Origin: Penium margaritaceum
Taxonomy: Eukaryota; Streptophyta; Zygnematophyceae; Desmidiales; Peniaceae
Reading direction: 5' to 3'
DNA length: 54,603 bases
Assembly: GCA_023375785.1 (NCBI GenBank)
Contig: SZWC01006924.1
Location: forward strand, 41,636-96,238
The notes under the pieces: generated by a model
Told to the model about the DNA's origin: nothing
The model's database searches: none
The model's input: only the letters and a program-made list of their open reading frames with translations
Program-made: the position numbers and the translations under genes
Shown here: piece after piece, positions 36,611 through 48,059 of the stretch
Layout: every line of letters begins with the position of its first letter
Position numbering within the stretch: the stretch's first letter is position 1

Positions 36611-38220
36611 TGGGTTTGGAGTTGAGTTGGAAGATGGGTTGGAAGTTGGGTTGGAAGTTGCGTTGGAAGTTCGGTTGGAAGTTGGGATGGAAGTTGGCAT
36701 GGAAGTTGGGTTGGAAGTTGGGTTGGAAGCTGGATTGGAAATTAAGTTGGATGCAGGTTGGATGCTGGGTTGAAATTGGGGCTGGAAGTTGAGTTAGAAG
36801 TTAAGTTGGAAGCTGGGTTGGAAGATCGGTTGGAAGTTGGGTTGGAAGATGGGTTGGAAGTTGGGTTGGAAGTTGATCAGAAGTTGGGTTGGAAGTTATG
36901 TCGGAAGTTGGGCTCGAAGTTGGGTTGCAAGCTTGGTTGGAAGCTGGGTTGGACGTTGGGTTGGAAGTTGGGTTAGAATTTGGGTTAGAAGTTGGGTTGG
37001 AAGTTGGGTTGGAATTTGGGATAGAATTTGGGATGGAAATTGGGTTGGAATTTGGGTTGGAAGTTGGATTGGAAGTTGGGTTGGAAGTTGGGTCGGAAGT
37101 TGGGCTGAAAGATGGGTTGGAAGCTGGGTTGGAAGTTGGGTTGGAAGTTGTGTTGGGGTTGGGTTGGAAGTTGGGTTGGACGTTGGGTTGGGAGTTTGAT
37201 TGGAAGTTCGGTTGGAAGTTGGGATGGAGGTTGGGATGGAAATTGGGTTGGAAGTTGGGTTGGAAGTTGGGTTGGAACTTGGGTTGGAAGTTGGGTTCAA
37301 GCTTGGGCTAGAAGCTGGGTTAGAAGCTGGGTTGGAAGCTAGGTTGGAAGTTGGGTTGGAAGTTGGGTTGGATGTTGGGATGTAAGTTGGGGTTGAAGTT
37401 GGGTTTAAAGTTGGGATGGAAGTTGGGATGGAAGTTGGGTTGAAAGTTGGGTTGGACGTTGGGTCGGAAGTTGGTTTGGACGTTGGGTTGGACGTAGAGT
37501 TGGAAGTTGAGTTGGAAGATGGGTTCAAAGTTGGGTTGGAAGTTGGGATGAAAGTTGGGTTGGAAGCTGGGTTGGATGCTGGGTTGGAAGTTGGGTTGGA
37601 AGTTGTGTTGGAAGTTGGTTTGGAAGTTGGGTTGGAAGTTGGGTTGGAAGTTGGGTTGGAAACTGGGTTGGAAGTTGGGTTGGAAGTTGGGTTGGAACTT
37701 GGGTTGGAGGCTGGGTTGGAATTTGGGTTGGAAGTGGTGTTGGAAGTTGAGATGGAAGTTGGGATGGAAGTTGGGTTGGAAGTTGGGCTGGAAGTTGGGT
37801 TGGAAGTTGATTGGAAGTTGGGTTGAAGGTTCGGTTGGAAGTTGGGTTGAAGATTGGGTTGGAAGCTGGGTTAGAAGCTGGGTTAGGAGTTCGGTTGGAA
37901 GTTGGGCTGGAAGTTGGACGGGAAGATTGGTTAGAAGTTGGGTTGGAAATTGGGTTGGAAGTTGGGATGGAAGTTGGGATGGAAGTTGGGTTGAAAGTTG
38001 GGTTGGAAGTTGAGTTGGAAGTTAGATTGACCGTTGGGTTGGAAATTGAGCTGGAAGTTGGGTTCAAAGTTGGGTTGGAAGTTGGGTTGGAAGTTGGGTT
38101 GGACGTTGGTTGGAAGTTGGGTTGGAAGTTGGGTTGGAAGTTTGGTTGGAAGTTGGGTTGGATGTTGGGTTGGAAGTTGGGTTGGACGTGGGTTGGGAGT
38201 TGGGTTGGAAGTTGGGTAGG

Positions 38221-38560
38221 AAGTTTGATGGAAGTTGGGCTGGAAGTTGGGCTGGAAGATTGGATGGAAGTTGGGTTGGAAGTGGGGTTGGACGTTGGTT
38301 GGAAGTTGGGTTGGACGTGGGTTGGGAGTTGGGTTGGAAGTTGGGTAGGAAGTTTGATGGAAGTTGGGCTGGAAGTTGGGCTGGAAGATTGGATGGAAGT
38401 TGGGTTGGAAGTGGGGTTGGACGTTGGTTGGAAGTTGGGTTGGACGTGGGTTGGGAGTTGGGTTGGAAGTTGGGTAGGAAGTTTGATGGAAGTTGGGCTG
38501 GAAGTTGGGCTGGAAGATTGGATGGAAGTTGGGTTGGAAGTTGGGTAGGAAGTTTGATGG
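38221..38560. repeat. Higher-order repeat with 129-bp period, off the 12-bp phase
   Basis: AAGTTTGATGG occurs at 38221, 38350 and 38479 (129 bp apart), and again at 38550 after a shortened copy. The unit is 129 bp, three short of 11 x 12, because three of its monomers have each lost one base (around GGACGTTGGTTGG, GGACGTGGGTTGG and GGAAGTTTGATGG). The reading frame therefore cycles within each unit and returns at its end. Confidence 0.92.
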
Positions 38561-40285
38561 AAGTTGGGCTGGAAGTTGGGATGGCAGGTAGGTTGGAAGT
38601 TGGATTGGAAGTTGGGTTGGAAGTTGGATTTAAAGTTGGGTTGGAATCTGGGTTGGACGTTGGGTTGGAAGTTGGGATGGAAGTTGGGTTGGAAGTTGGG
38701 TTGGAAGTTGGGTTGAAAGTTGGGCTGGAAGTTGGGATGGAACATGGGATGCAGGTTGGGATGGAAGTTAGGTTTGAAGTTGGGTTGGAAGTTGGGTTGG
38801 AAGTTGGGCTGGATGTTGGATTAGAAAATGGGTTTGATGCTGGGTTGGAAGATGGGTTTGAAGTTCTGTTGAAAATTTGGTTGGAAGTTGGGTTGGAAGT
38901 TGGGATGGAAGTTGGGCTGGAAGTTGGGATGAAATTTAGGTTGTAAGATGGGTTGGAGGGTGGATTGGAAGTTGGGTTGGAAGTTGGATTGGAAGTTGGG
39001 ATGGAAGCTGGGATGGAAGTTGGGTTCAAAGTTGTGTTGGAAGTTAGGTTGGAAGTTGGGTTGGAAGTTGGGTTGAAAGTTGGGTTGGAAGCTGGGTTGT
39101 ATGCAGAGTTGGAAGTTGGGTTGGAAGTTGTGTTGGAAGTTAGGTTGGAAGTTGGGTTGGAAGTTTGGTTGGAAGTTGGGTTGGAAGTTGGGTTGGAAGT
39201 TGGGTTGGAAGTTGGGTTGAAAGTTGGGTTGGAAGCTAGGTTGGAAGCTGGGTTGGAACGTTGGTTGGAAGGTGGGTTGGAAGTTGGGTTGGAAGTTGGG
39301 TTGGAAGTTGGATTGGAAGTTGGGATGGAAGTTGGGATGGGAGTTGGGAAGGAAGTTGGATTGGAAGTTGGGTTGGAAGTTGGGTGGAAAGTTGAGTGGG
39401 AAGTTGGGTTGGAGATTGGGTTGAAAGTTGGTTTGGAAGCTGGGTTAGAAGCTGGGTTGGAAGTTGGGTTGAAAAGTAGGGTTGGAAGTGGGGTTGGAAG
39501 TTGGGTTGGAAGCTGGGTTGGACGTTGGGTTAAAAGTTTGATTGAATGTTGGGATGGAAGTTGGGATGGAAGTTGGGTTTGAAGCTGTGATGGAAGTTGG
39601 GGCTCGAAGTTAGGTTAGAAGCTGGGTTGGAAATTGGGTTGGAAGTTGGGTTGGATGATGGAAGGGAAGTTGGGATGGAAGTTGGGTTTAAATTGGGATG
39701 GAAGTTGCGATAGAAGCTGGGTTGGAGGTTGGGTTGAAGGTTGGGTTGGAAGCTGAATTGGAAGTTGGGTTGATCGGTGGGTTGGAATTTGAGTTAGAAG
39801 TTGGGTTCAAAGTTGGGCTGGAAGTTGGGAAGGCAGTTGGGTTGGAAGTTGGGTTGGAAGTTGGGTTGGAAGTTGGGTTGGAAGTTGGGTTGGATGTTGG
39901 GATGGAATTTGGGTTGGAAACTGGGTTGGAAGTTGGGATGGAGGTGGGAGGGAAGTTGGGTTGCAAGTTGGGTCGGAAGTTTGGTTGGAAGATGGGTTGG
40001 AAGTTGGGTTGAACGTTGGGTTGGAAGTTGGGTTGGATGCTGGGTTGGAAGTTGGGTTGGAAGTTGGGATGGAAGTTGGGATGGAGGTTGGGATGGAAGT
40101 TGGATTAGAAAATGGATTGGACGTTGGGTTGGAAGTGGGGTTGGAAGATGGGTTGCAATTTGGGTTTGAAGTTGGGTTGGAAGTTGGGTTGGAAGTTGGG
40201 TTGGAAGTTGGATTGGAAGTTGGGTTGAAAGTTGGGATGGGATATGGATTGGAAGTTGGGTTGGAAGTTGGGTTGGAAGTTGGGT

Positions 40286-40450
40286 TAGGATCTGGATTGG
40301 AAGTTGGGTTGGAAGCTGGGTTGGGAGTTGGGTTGGTATTTGGTAGGAAGTTGGGTTGGAAGTTGGGTTGGAAGTTGGGTTAGGATCTGGATTGGAAGTT
40401 GGGTTGGAAGCTGGGTTGGGAGTTGGGTTGGTATTTGGTAGGAAGTTGGG
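40286..40450. repeat. Tandem duplication, 95-bp period, off phase
   Basis: TAGGATCTGGATTGGAAG starts at 40286 and 40381, 95 bp apart (8 x 12 minus 1). Both copies contain GGGTTGGTATTTGGTAGG, where the missing base lies. Confidence 0.88.
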
Positions 40451-40824
40451 ATGGAAGTTGGGTTGGAAGTTGGGCTGGAAGTAGGGTTCGAAGTTGGGTT
40501 CGAAGTTGGGTTGGAAGCTGGGTTGGAATTTGGGTTGAAAGTTAGGTTGGAAGCTGTGTTGGAAGTTGGGTTGGAACGTGGGTTGGAAATTGGGTTGGAA
40601 GTTGGGTTGGAAGTTTGGTTGGAAGTTGAGATGGAAGTTGGGATGGAAGTTGGGTTGGAAGTTGGGTTGGAAGTTGGTTTGGAAGTTGGGTTGGAAGTTG
40701 GGATGGAAGTTGGGATGGAAGTTGGGTTGTAAGTTGGGATGGAAATTGGGTTGGAAGTTGGGTTGGCAGTTGGGTTGGAAGTTGGGTTCGAAGTTGGATT
40801 GAAAGTTGGGTTGGAAGCTAGGTT

Positions 40825-41892
40825 GGAAGCTGGGTTGGAAGCTGGGTTGGAAGCTGGGTTGGAAGCTGGGTTGGAAGCTGGGTTGGAAGCTGGGTTGGAA
40901 GCTGGGTTGGAAGCTGGGTTGGAAGCTGGGTTGGAAGCTGGGTTGGAAGCTGGGTTGGAAGCTGGGTTGGAAGCTGGGTTGGAAGCTGGGTTGGAAGCTG
41001 GGTTGGAAGCTGGGTTGGAAGCTGGGTTGGAAGCTGGGTTGGAAGCTGGGTTGGAAGCTGGGTTGGAAGCTGGGTTGGAAGCTGGGTTGGAAGCTGGGTT
41101 GGAAGCTGGGTTGGAAGCTGGGTTGGAAGCTGGGTTGGAAGCTGGGTTGGAAGCTGGGTTGGAAGCTGGGTTGGAAGCTGGGTTGGAAGCTGGGTTGGAA
41201 GCTGGGTTGGAAGCTGGGTTGGAAGCTGGGTTGGAAGCTGGGTTGGAAGCTGGGTTGGAAGCTGGGTTGGAAGCTGGGTTGGAAGCTGGGTTGGAAGCTG
41301 GGTTGGAAGCTGGGTTGGAAGCTGGGTTGGAAGCTGGGTTGGAAGCTGGGTTGGAAGCTGGGTTGGAAGCTGGGTTGGAAGCTGGGTTGGAAGCTGGGTT
41401 GGAAGCTGGGTTGGAAGCTGGGTTGGAAGCTGGGTTGGAAGCTGGGTTGGAAGCTGGGTTGGAAGCTGGGTTGGAAGCTGGGTTGGAAGCTGGGTTGGAA
41501 GCTGGGTTGGAAGCTGGGTTGGAAGCTGGGTTGGAAGCTGGGTTGGAAGCTGGGTTGGAAGCTGGGTTGGAAGCTGGGTTGGAAGCTGGGTTGGAAGCTG
41601 GGTTGGAAGCTGGGTTGGAAGCTGGGTTGGAAGCTGGGTTGGAAGCTGGGTTGGAAGCTGGGTTGGAAGCTGGGTTGGAAGCTGGGTTGGAAGCTGGGTT
41701 GGAAGCTGGGTTGGAAGCTGGGTTGGAAGCTGGGTTGGAAGCTGGGTTGGAAGCTGGGTTGGAAGCTGGGTTGGAAGCTGGGTTGGAAGCTGGGTTGGAA
41801 GCTGGGTTGGAAGCTGGGTTGGAAGCTGGGTTGGAAGCTGGGTTGGAAGCTGGGTTGGAAGCTGGGTTGGAAGCTGGGTTGGAAGCTGGGTT
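40825..41892. repeat. Homogeneous run: 89 perfect copies of GGAAGCTGGGTT
   Basis: Eighty-nine consecutive identical copies of the 12-mer variant GGAAGCTGGGTT (one T to C change from consensus), 1,068 bp without a mismatch by eye. It is the longest pure 12-bp run in the window. Flanking units revert to GAAGTTGGG forms. Confidence 0.97.
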
Positions 41893-42570
41893 GGAAGTTG
41901 GGTTGGAAGATGGGTTGGAAGTTGGGTTGGAAGTTGGGTTGGAAGTTGGGTTGGAAGTTGGGTGGACCGTTGGGTTGGACGTTGAGTTGGAAGTTGGGTT
42001 CAAAGTTGGATTGTAAGTTGGGTTGGAAGTTGGGTTAAAAGTTGGTTGGAAGCTGGGTTTGAAGTTGGGTTGGACGTTGGGTTCGAAGTTGAGTTGGATG
42101 TTGGGTTGGAAGTTGGGTTGGAAGTTGGGTTGGAAGTTCGGTTGGAAGTTGGGTTGGTAGTTGGGTTGAAAGTTGGGTTGGAAGTTGGGTTGAAAGTTGG
42201 GTTGGAAGCTGGGTTGGATGCTGGCTTCGAAGTTGGGTTGAAAGTTGGGTTGGAAGTTGGGCTAGAAGATGGGTTGGAAGTTGAGTTGGATGTTGGGTTG
42301 GAAGTTGGGATGGAAGTTCGGATGGAGGTTAGGATAGAAGCTAGGTTGGACGTTGGGTTGGACGTTGGGTAAGAAGTTGGGTTGGAAGTTGGATAAGAAA
42401 ATAACTTGGACATTGGGTTGGAAGTTGGGTTGGAAGTTGGGTTGGAAATTGGGTTGGAAGTTGGGCTGGAATTTGGGTTGGAAGTTGGGATGGAAGTTGG
42501 ATTGGAAGTTGGGTTGGAAGTTGGGTTGCACGTTGGGTTGGAAGTTGGGTTGGAATTTGGGTTGAAAGTT

Positions 42571-42775
42571 GGGTTGGAAGCTGGGTTGGAAGTTGGGTTG
42601 GAACGTGGGTTAGAAGTTGGGATGGAAGTTGGGATGGAAGTTGGGTTGGAAGTTGGGTTGGAAGCTGGGTTGGAAGTTGGGTTGGAAGTTGGGTTGGAAC
42701 GTGGGTTAGAAGTTGGGATGGAAGTTGGGATGGAAGTTGGGTTGGAAGTTGGGTTGGAAGCTGGGTTGGAAGTTG
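42571..42775. repeat. Tandem duplication, 96-bp period
   Basis: GGAACGTGGGTTAGAAG occurs near 42600 and 96 bp later, each followed by two GGGATGGAAG units. Confidence 0.9.
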
Positions 42776-44911
42776 GGTTGGAAGTTGCGTTGGAAGTTGA
42801 GTTAAAAGTTTGGTTGGAAGCTGAGTTAGAAGGTGGGTTGGAAGTTGGGTTGGAAGTTGGGTGGGATGATGGGAGGGAAGTTGGGATGGAAGTTGGGTTT
42901 AAAGATGGGATGGAAGTTGGGTTGGAAGTTGGGCTGGAAGTTGGGCTGGAAGTTGGGTTAGAAATTGGTTGGAAGTTGGGTTGAAAGTTGAGTGGGAAGC
43001 TATGTTGGATGCAGGGTTGGAAGTTTGGTTTGAAGTTGTGTTGGAAGTTGGGTTGGAAGTTGGGTTGGAAGCTGGGTTGGCATTTAGGTTGGAAGTTGGG
43101 CTGGGAGTTGGGATGGAATTAAGGATGGAAGTTCGTTTGGAAGTTAGGTTGGAAGTTGGGTTAGAAGTTGGGTTGGAAGTTGGATTGGAAGTTGGGTTGG
43201 AAGTTAGGTTGGAATTGGGTTGGAAGTTGGGTTGGAACTTGGGTTGAAAGTTGGATTGGTTATTGGGTTGGAAGTTGGGTTGGAAGTTGGGTTGGATATT
43301 GGGATGGAAGTTGGAATGGAAGTTGTGTTTGAAGTTGGGATGGAAGTTGGGATGGAAGTTGGGTTGGATGTTGGGTTGGACGTTGGATTGGAAGTTGGGT
43401 TGGAAGTTGGGTTGGACGTTGGGTTGAAAGATGAGTTGCAAGTTGGCTTGAATTTTGGGTTGGAAGTTGGGTTGAAAGTTGGTTTGGAACCTGGGTTGTA
43501 TGCTGGGTTAGAAGTTGGGATGGAAGTTGGGCTGGAAGTTGGGTTGGAAGTTGGGTTGGAAGTTGGGTTGGAAGTTGGGTTGAACGTTGGGTTGGAAACT
43601 GGGTTAGAAGCTCGGTTGGAGGTTGGGTTGGAAGATGGGTTGGAAGTTGGGTAGGATGTTGGGTTGGAAGTTGGGTTGGAAGTTGGGTTGGAAGATGGGT
43701 TGGAAGTTGGGTTGGATGTTGGCATGGAAGTTGGGATGGAAGTTGGGTTTGACGTTGGGATGGAAGTTGGGATGGAAGTTTGGATGGAAGTTGGGATGGA
43801 AGTTGGGTTAGACGTTTGGTTGGAAGTTGGGTTGGAAGTTGGGTTGGACGTTGGGTTGAAAGATGAGTTGGATGTTGGGTTGAAATTTGGGTTGGAAGTT
43901 GGGTTGGAAGTTGGGATGGAAGTTGGGTTGGAAGTTGGGTTGGAAGTTTGGTTGAAGATTTGGTTGGAAGTTGGGTTGCAAGTTGGGTTGGAGGTTGGGT
44001 TGAAAGTTGGGTTGGAAGCTGGGTTGGAAGCTGGGTTGGCAGTTGGGTTGGAAGTTGGGTTGGAAGTTTGGTTCGAAGCTGGGTTGGAAGCTGGGTTGGA
44101 AGTTGGGATGAAAGTTGGGATGGAAGTTGGGTTGAAAGTTGGGTTGGAAGTTGGGTTGGAAGTTGGGTTGGAAGTTCGGTTGGAAGTTGGGCTGAAAGTT
44201 GGGTTGGAAGCTGGGTTAGAAGCTGGGTTGGAAGCTCGGTTGAAAGTTGGGTTGGATGTTGGGTTGGAAGTTGGGTTGGATGTTCGGTTGGATGATGGGA
44301 GGGAAGTTGGGATGGAAGTTGGGTTTAAAATTGGGATGGAAGTGGGGCTAGAAGTTGGGTTGGAAGCTGGGTTGGAAGTTGGATTGGAAGTTGGGTGGAC
44401 CGTTGGATTGGAAGTTGAGTTGGAATTTGGGTTCAAAGTTGGATTGGAAGTTGGGTTGGAAGTTGGGTAAGAATTCGGTTGGAAGTTGGGTTTGAAGTTG
44501 GGTTGGAAGTTGGGTTGGAAGTTGAGTTGGATGTTGGGTTGGAAGATGGGTTGGAAGTTGGGTTGAAAGGTGGGATGGAGGTGGGATGCTAGTTGGGTTG
44601 GAAGTTGGGTTGGAAGTTGGGTTGGTAGTTGGGTTGAAAGTTGGGTTGGAAGTTGGGTTGAAAGTTGGGTTGGACACTGGGTTAGAAGCTGGGTTGGAAG
44701 TTGGGTTGGAAGTTAGGCTGGAAGTTGGGATGGAATTTGGGATGGAAGTTGGGTTGGAAGTTAGGTTGGAAGGTGGGTTAGAAGTTGAGTTGGAAGTTGG
44801 ATTGGAAGTTGGGTTGGAAGTTGGGTTCGAAGTTGGGTTGGAAGTTGGGTTGGATGTTGGCATGGAAGTTGGGATGGAAGTTGGGTTGGATGTTGGGTTG
44901 AAAGTTGGGTT

Positions 44912-46370
44912 GGAAGCTGGGTTGGAAGCTGGGTTGGAAGGTGGGTTGGAAGTTGGGTTGCAAATTGGGTTGGAAGTTGGGTTGGAAGTCTGGTTGGAAG
45001 TTGGGTTGGAAGTTGGGCTGGAAGTTGGGTTGGAAGTGGGGTTGGAAGTTGGGTTGGAAGTTGAGTTGGATGTTGGGTTGGAAGATGGGTTGGAAGTTGG
45101 GTTGAAAGGTGGGATGGAGGTGGGATGCGAGTTGGGTTGGAAGTTGGGTTGGAAGCTGGGTTGGAAGCTGGGTTGGAAGGTGGGTTGGAAGTTGGGTTGC
45201 AAATTGGGTTGGAAGTTGGGTTGGAAGTCTGGTTGGAAGTTGGGTTGGAAGTTGGGCTGGAAGTTGGGTTGGAAGTGGGGTTGGAAGTTGGGTTGGAAGT
45301 TGAGTTGGATGTTGGGTTGGAAGATGGGTTGGAAGTTGGGTTGAAAGGTGGGATGGAGGTGGGATGCGAGTTGGGTTGGAAGTTGGGTTGGAAGCTGGGT
45401 TGGAAGCTGGGTTGGAAGGTGGGTTGGAAGTTGGGTTGCAAATTGGGTTGGAAGTTGGGTTGGAAGTCTGGTTGGAAGTTGGGTTGGAAGTTGGGCTGGA
45501 AGTTGGGTTGGAAGTGGGGTTGGAAGTTGGGTTGGAAGTTGAGTTGGATGTTGGGTTGGAAGATGGGTTGGAAGTTGGGTTGAAAGGTGGGATGGAGGTG
45601 GGATGCGAGTTGGGTTGGAAGTTGGGTTGGAAGCTGGGTTGGAAGCTGGGTTGGAAGGTGGGTTGGAAGTTGGGTTGCAAATTGGGTTGGAAGTTGGGTT
45701 GGAAGTCTGGTTGGAAGTTGGGTTGGAAGTTGGGCTGGAAGTTGGGTTGGAAGTGGGGTTGGAAGTTGGGTTGGAAGTTGAGTTGGATGTTGGGTTGGAA
45801 GATGGGTTGGAAGTTGGGTTGAAAGGTGGGATGGAGGTGGGATGCGAGTTGGGTTGGAAGTTGGGTTGGAAGCTGGGTTGGAAGCTGGGTTGGAAGGTGG
45901 GTTGGAAGTTGGGTTGCAAATTGGGTTGGAAGTTGGGTTGGAAGTCTGGTTGGAAGTTGGGTTGGAAGTTGGGCTGGAAGTTGGGTTGGAAGTGGGGTTG
46001 GAAGTTGGGTTGGAAGTTGAGTTGGATGTTGGGTTGGAAGATGGGTTGGAAGTTGGGTTGAAAGGTGGGATGGAGGTGGGATGCGAGTTGGGTTGGAAGT
46101 TGGGTTGGAAGCTGGGTTGGAAGCTGGGTTGGAAGGTGGGTTGGAAGTTGGGTTGCAAATTGGGTTGGAAGTTGGGTTGGAAGTCTGGTTGGAAGTTGGG
46201 TTGGAAGTTGGGCTGGAAGTTGGGTTGGAAGTGGGGTTGGAAGTTGGGTTGGAAGTTGAGTTGGATGTTGGGTTGGAAGATGGGTTGGAAGTTGGGTTGA
46301 AAGGTGGGATGGAGGTGGGATGCGAGTTGGGTTGGAAGTTGGGTTGGAAGCTGGGTTGGAAGCTGGGTTG
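44912..46370. repeat. Higher-order repeat: 5 full and 2 partial copies of 239 bp
   Basis: TGGGATGCGAG starts at 45121, 45360, 45599, 45838, 46077 and 46316, exactly 239 bp apart. A copy lacking the first part precedes it from 44912. The unit is 20 x 12 minus 1 bp; the phase slips around GGATGGAGGTGGGATGCGAG. Since 239 is not a multiple of 3, each copy shifts the reading frame, and the same 152-codon and 64-codon frames reappear every 239 bp in a different phase. A related junction, TGGGATGCTAG, lies at about 44582. Confidence 0.96.
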
Positions 46371-46893
46371 GAAGTTGGGTTGGAAGTTGGGTTGGAAGTT
46401 GGGTTGGAAGTTGGGTCGGAAGTTGGGTTGGAAGTTAGGTTGGAAGGTGGGTTGGAAGTTGGGTTGGATGTTGGGATGGAAGTTGGGATGGAAGTTGGGT
46501 TTGACATTGGGATGGAAGTTGGGATGGAAGTTGGGTTAGAAGTTGTGTTCGAAGTTGGGCTGGAAGTTGGGTTGGACGTTGGGTTGACTTTGGGTTGGAT
46601 GTTGAGTTGGAAGTTGGGTTCAAAGTTGGGTTGGAAGTTGGGTTGGAAGCTAAGTTGTTAGTTAGGTTGAAAGTTGCGTTGGAAGTTGGGTTGGAAGTTG
46701 GGTTGGAAGTTGGGTTGGATGTTGGGTTGGAACTTGGGTTGGACGTTGGGTTGGAAGTGGAAATGGAGGTGGAATGGAAGTTGGGTTGGAAGTTGGGTTT
46801 GAAGTTGGGTTAGAAGTTGGACTGGAATTTGGGTTGGATGTTGGGTTTGAAGTTGGGTTGAGAATTGGGTTGGAAGCTGTTTGATGCCGGGTT

Positions 46894-47037
46894 GGAAGTT
46901 GGGTTGGAAGTTGGGTTGGAAGTTGGGTTGGAAGTTGGGTTGGAAGTTGGGTTGGAAGTTGGGTTGGAAGTTGGGTTGGAAGTTGGGTTGGAAGTTGGGT
47001 TGGAAGTTGGGTTGGAAGTTGGGTTGGAAGTTGGGTT
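46894..47037. repeat. Homogeneous run: 12 copies of consensus GGAAGTTGGGTT
   Basis: Twelve perfect consensus units in a row, after GATGCCGGGTT and before GGAAATTGGG. Confidence 0.93.
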
Positions 47038-47444
47038 GGAAATTGGGCTGGAAGTTGGGTTGCAATTTGGGTTGGAAGTAGAGATGGAAGCTGGGTTTGA
47101 AGTTGGGATGGAAGCTGGGATGGAAGTTAGGTTAGGAGTTGTGTTGGAAGTTGGGTTGGAAGTTGGGCTGGAGGTTGGGCTGGACATTGGGTTGAACGTT
47201 GGATTGGAAGTTGAGTTGGAAGTTGGGCTCAAAGTTAGGTTGGAAGTTGGGTTGGAAGTTGGGTTGGAAGTTGGGTTGAAAGTAGGGTTGGAAGTTGGGT
47301 TGGAAGTTGGGTTGGAAGTTGGGTTCGAAGTTGGGTTGGAAGTTGGGTTGGAAGTTGGGTTCGATGTTGGGTTGGAAGTGGGGATGGAGGTGGAATTGAA
47401 GTTGGGTTGGACGTTGGGCTGGAAGTTGGGTTGGAAGTTGGGTT

Positions 47445-47449
47445 GGAAG
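47445..47449. repeat. Target-site duplication GGAAG, left copy
   Basis: The five bases directly before TGTCAG of the left LTR. The same GGAAG follows the right LTR at 51146-51150. It is part of the 12-mer, so alone it is weak evidence. The exact LTR ends and the restored 12-bp phase when one copy is removed make it convincing. Confidence 0.9.
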
Positions 47450-48059
47450 TGTCAGAAGGATGCAATGAGCAAGGTTGGCAGGAACAGAAGCGAACAAAAG
47501 CAATGAAGCAGGCAAAAGTGACTTAGTGGAGTAACAAAAGCAGAGGGTGAGTGCGGGCCCAATGAGTTAGTCGTAAGGCCGTGAAAGGAAGCGAGGCACT
47601 GGACCTCCAAGGTAGACAGAGTGTAGATGAGAGAACTCGAGAGCGAAGTGAGGAAGGCGTCAGAAGCGAATGGTTGAGGGTGGCAAAGCGACGGGCCATG
47701 AGGAGACAGTGGTGGGCAAAGGCAATGAAAGCGAGAAGCAAGCAGAGCGAGAACACGCCGGTGAAGCCGCGGAACAAAAGGGAATAGCATGAACAGAATT
47801 GTTTTGGTTAGGTTTGTGAGGGAATGAACGTCCTCGTTACATACAAGAGATCAGGGGTAAACGGCTTCTTTTCCGCTAGCAAGAAGCGGGTGACAGTTTT
47901 ATCACTTTATTAGGGGATCGCTTGACGTGTCGGTTCAAACGGTCAGGAGACCAAAGAGCCGTTGAGTCAAGGTGGTTCTGATGATACCAGAACCTTCTCG
48001 AGGCTCGGATTTACTGAGTGGTGGGAGAAGTGAGTCTGGTTCTCGCTGTATTTCCGACA
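47450..48059 (-). repeat. 3' LTR of the non-autonomous element
   Basis: This LTR is 610 bp. Read on the minus strand it begins TGTCGGAAATACAGCG and ends CTGACA. It matches 50535-51145 along its whole length with many substitutions and a few small indels. The position matching the TATA box of the other LTR reads TATGTAACGAGG on the minus strand (complement of about 47832-47843), so that box is disrupted here. A minus-strand frame of 112 codons (47452-47790) is shared with the other LTR only because the LTRs are homologous; I do not call it a gene. Confidence 0.93.

Larger units (their letters stand above)
1..47449. repeat. 12-bp G-rich minisatellite, left arm of the array
   Basis: A head-to-tail array of a 12-bp unit, consensus TTGGAAGTTGGG on the + strand, fills this segment without any unique sequence except a 219-base run of N. 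Most units differ from consensus by zero to two substitutions; common variants are GAAGCTGGG, TTGAAAGTT, GGATGGAAG, TTGGACGTT, GGGTTTGAAG and TTGTAAGTT. Indels are uncommon, so the 12-bp phase is held over long stretches. The + strand is almost free of cytosine. Blocks of neighbouring units have been re-amplified as higher-order repeats, listed separately. All three forward frames of the consensus are open (repeating LEVG, WKLG and GSWV), and so are the reverse frames ([12 protein letters not shown]), which explains the giant reading frames here. I see no promoter, splice structure or non-repeat domain, so I call it satellite DNA and not a gene. The array begins before the window. Confidence 0.98.

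Noticed and set aside
27425..36700. A 3,091-codon minus-strand frame of NPTS/QLPT-type repeats, and dozens of similar frames on both strands, as giant repetitive proteins
   Set aside because: The 12-bp unit is open in all six frames, so long frames arise without selection. Overlapping frames on both strands, frame-breaking higher-order units and frequent stop variants argue against coding.
1..47449. CRISPR array
   Set aside because: There are no unique spacers between repeats, the unit is 12 bp, no cas genes are present, and the context is eukaryotic.
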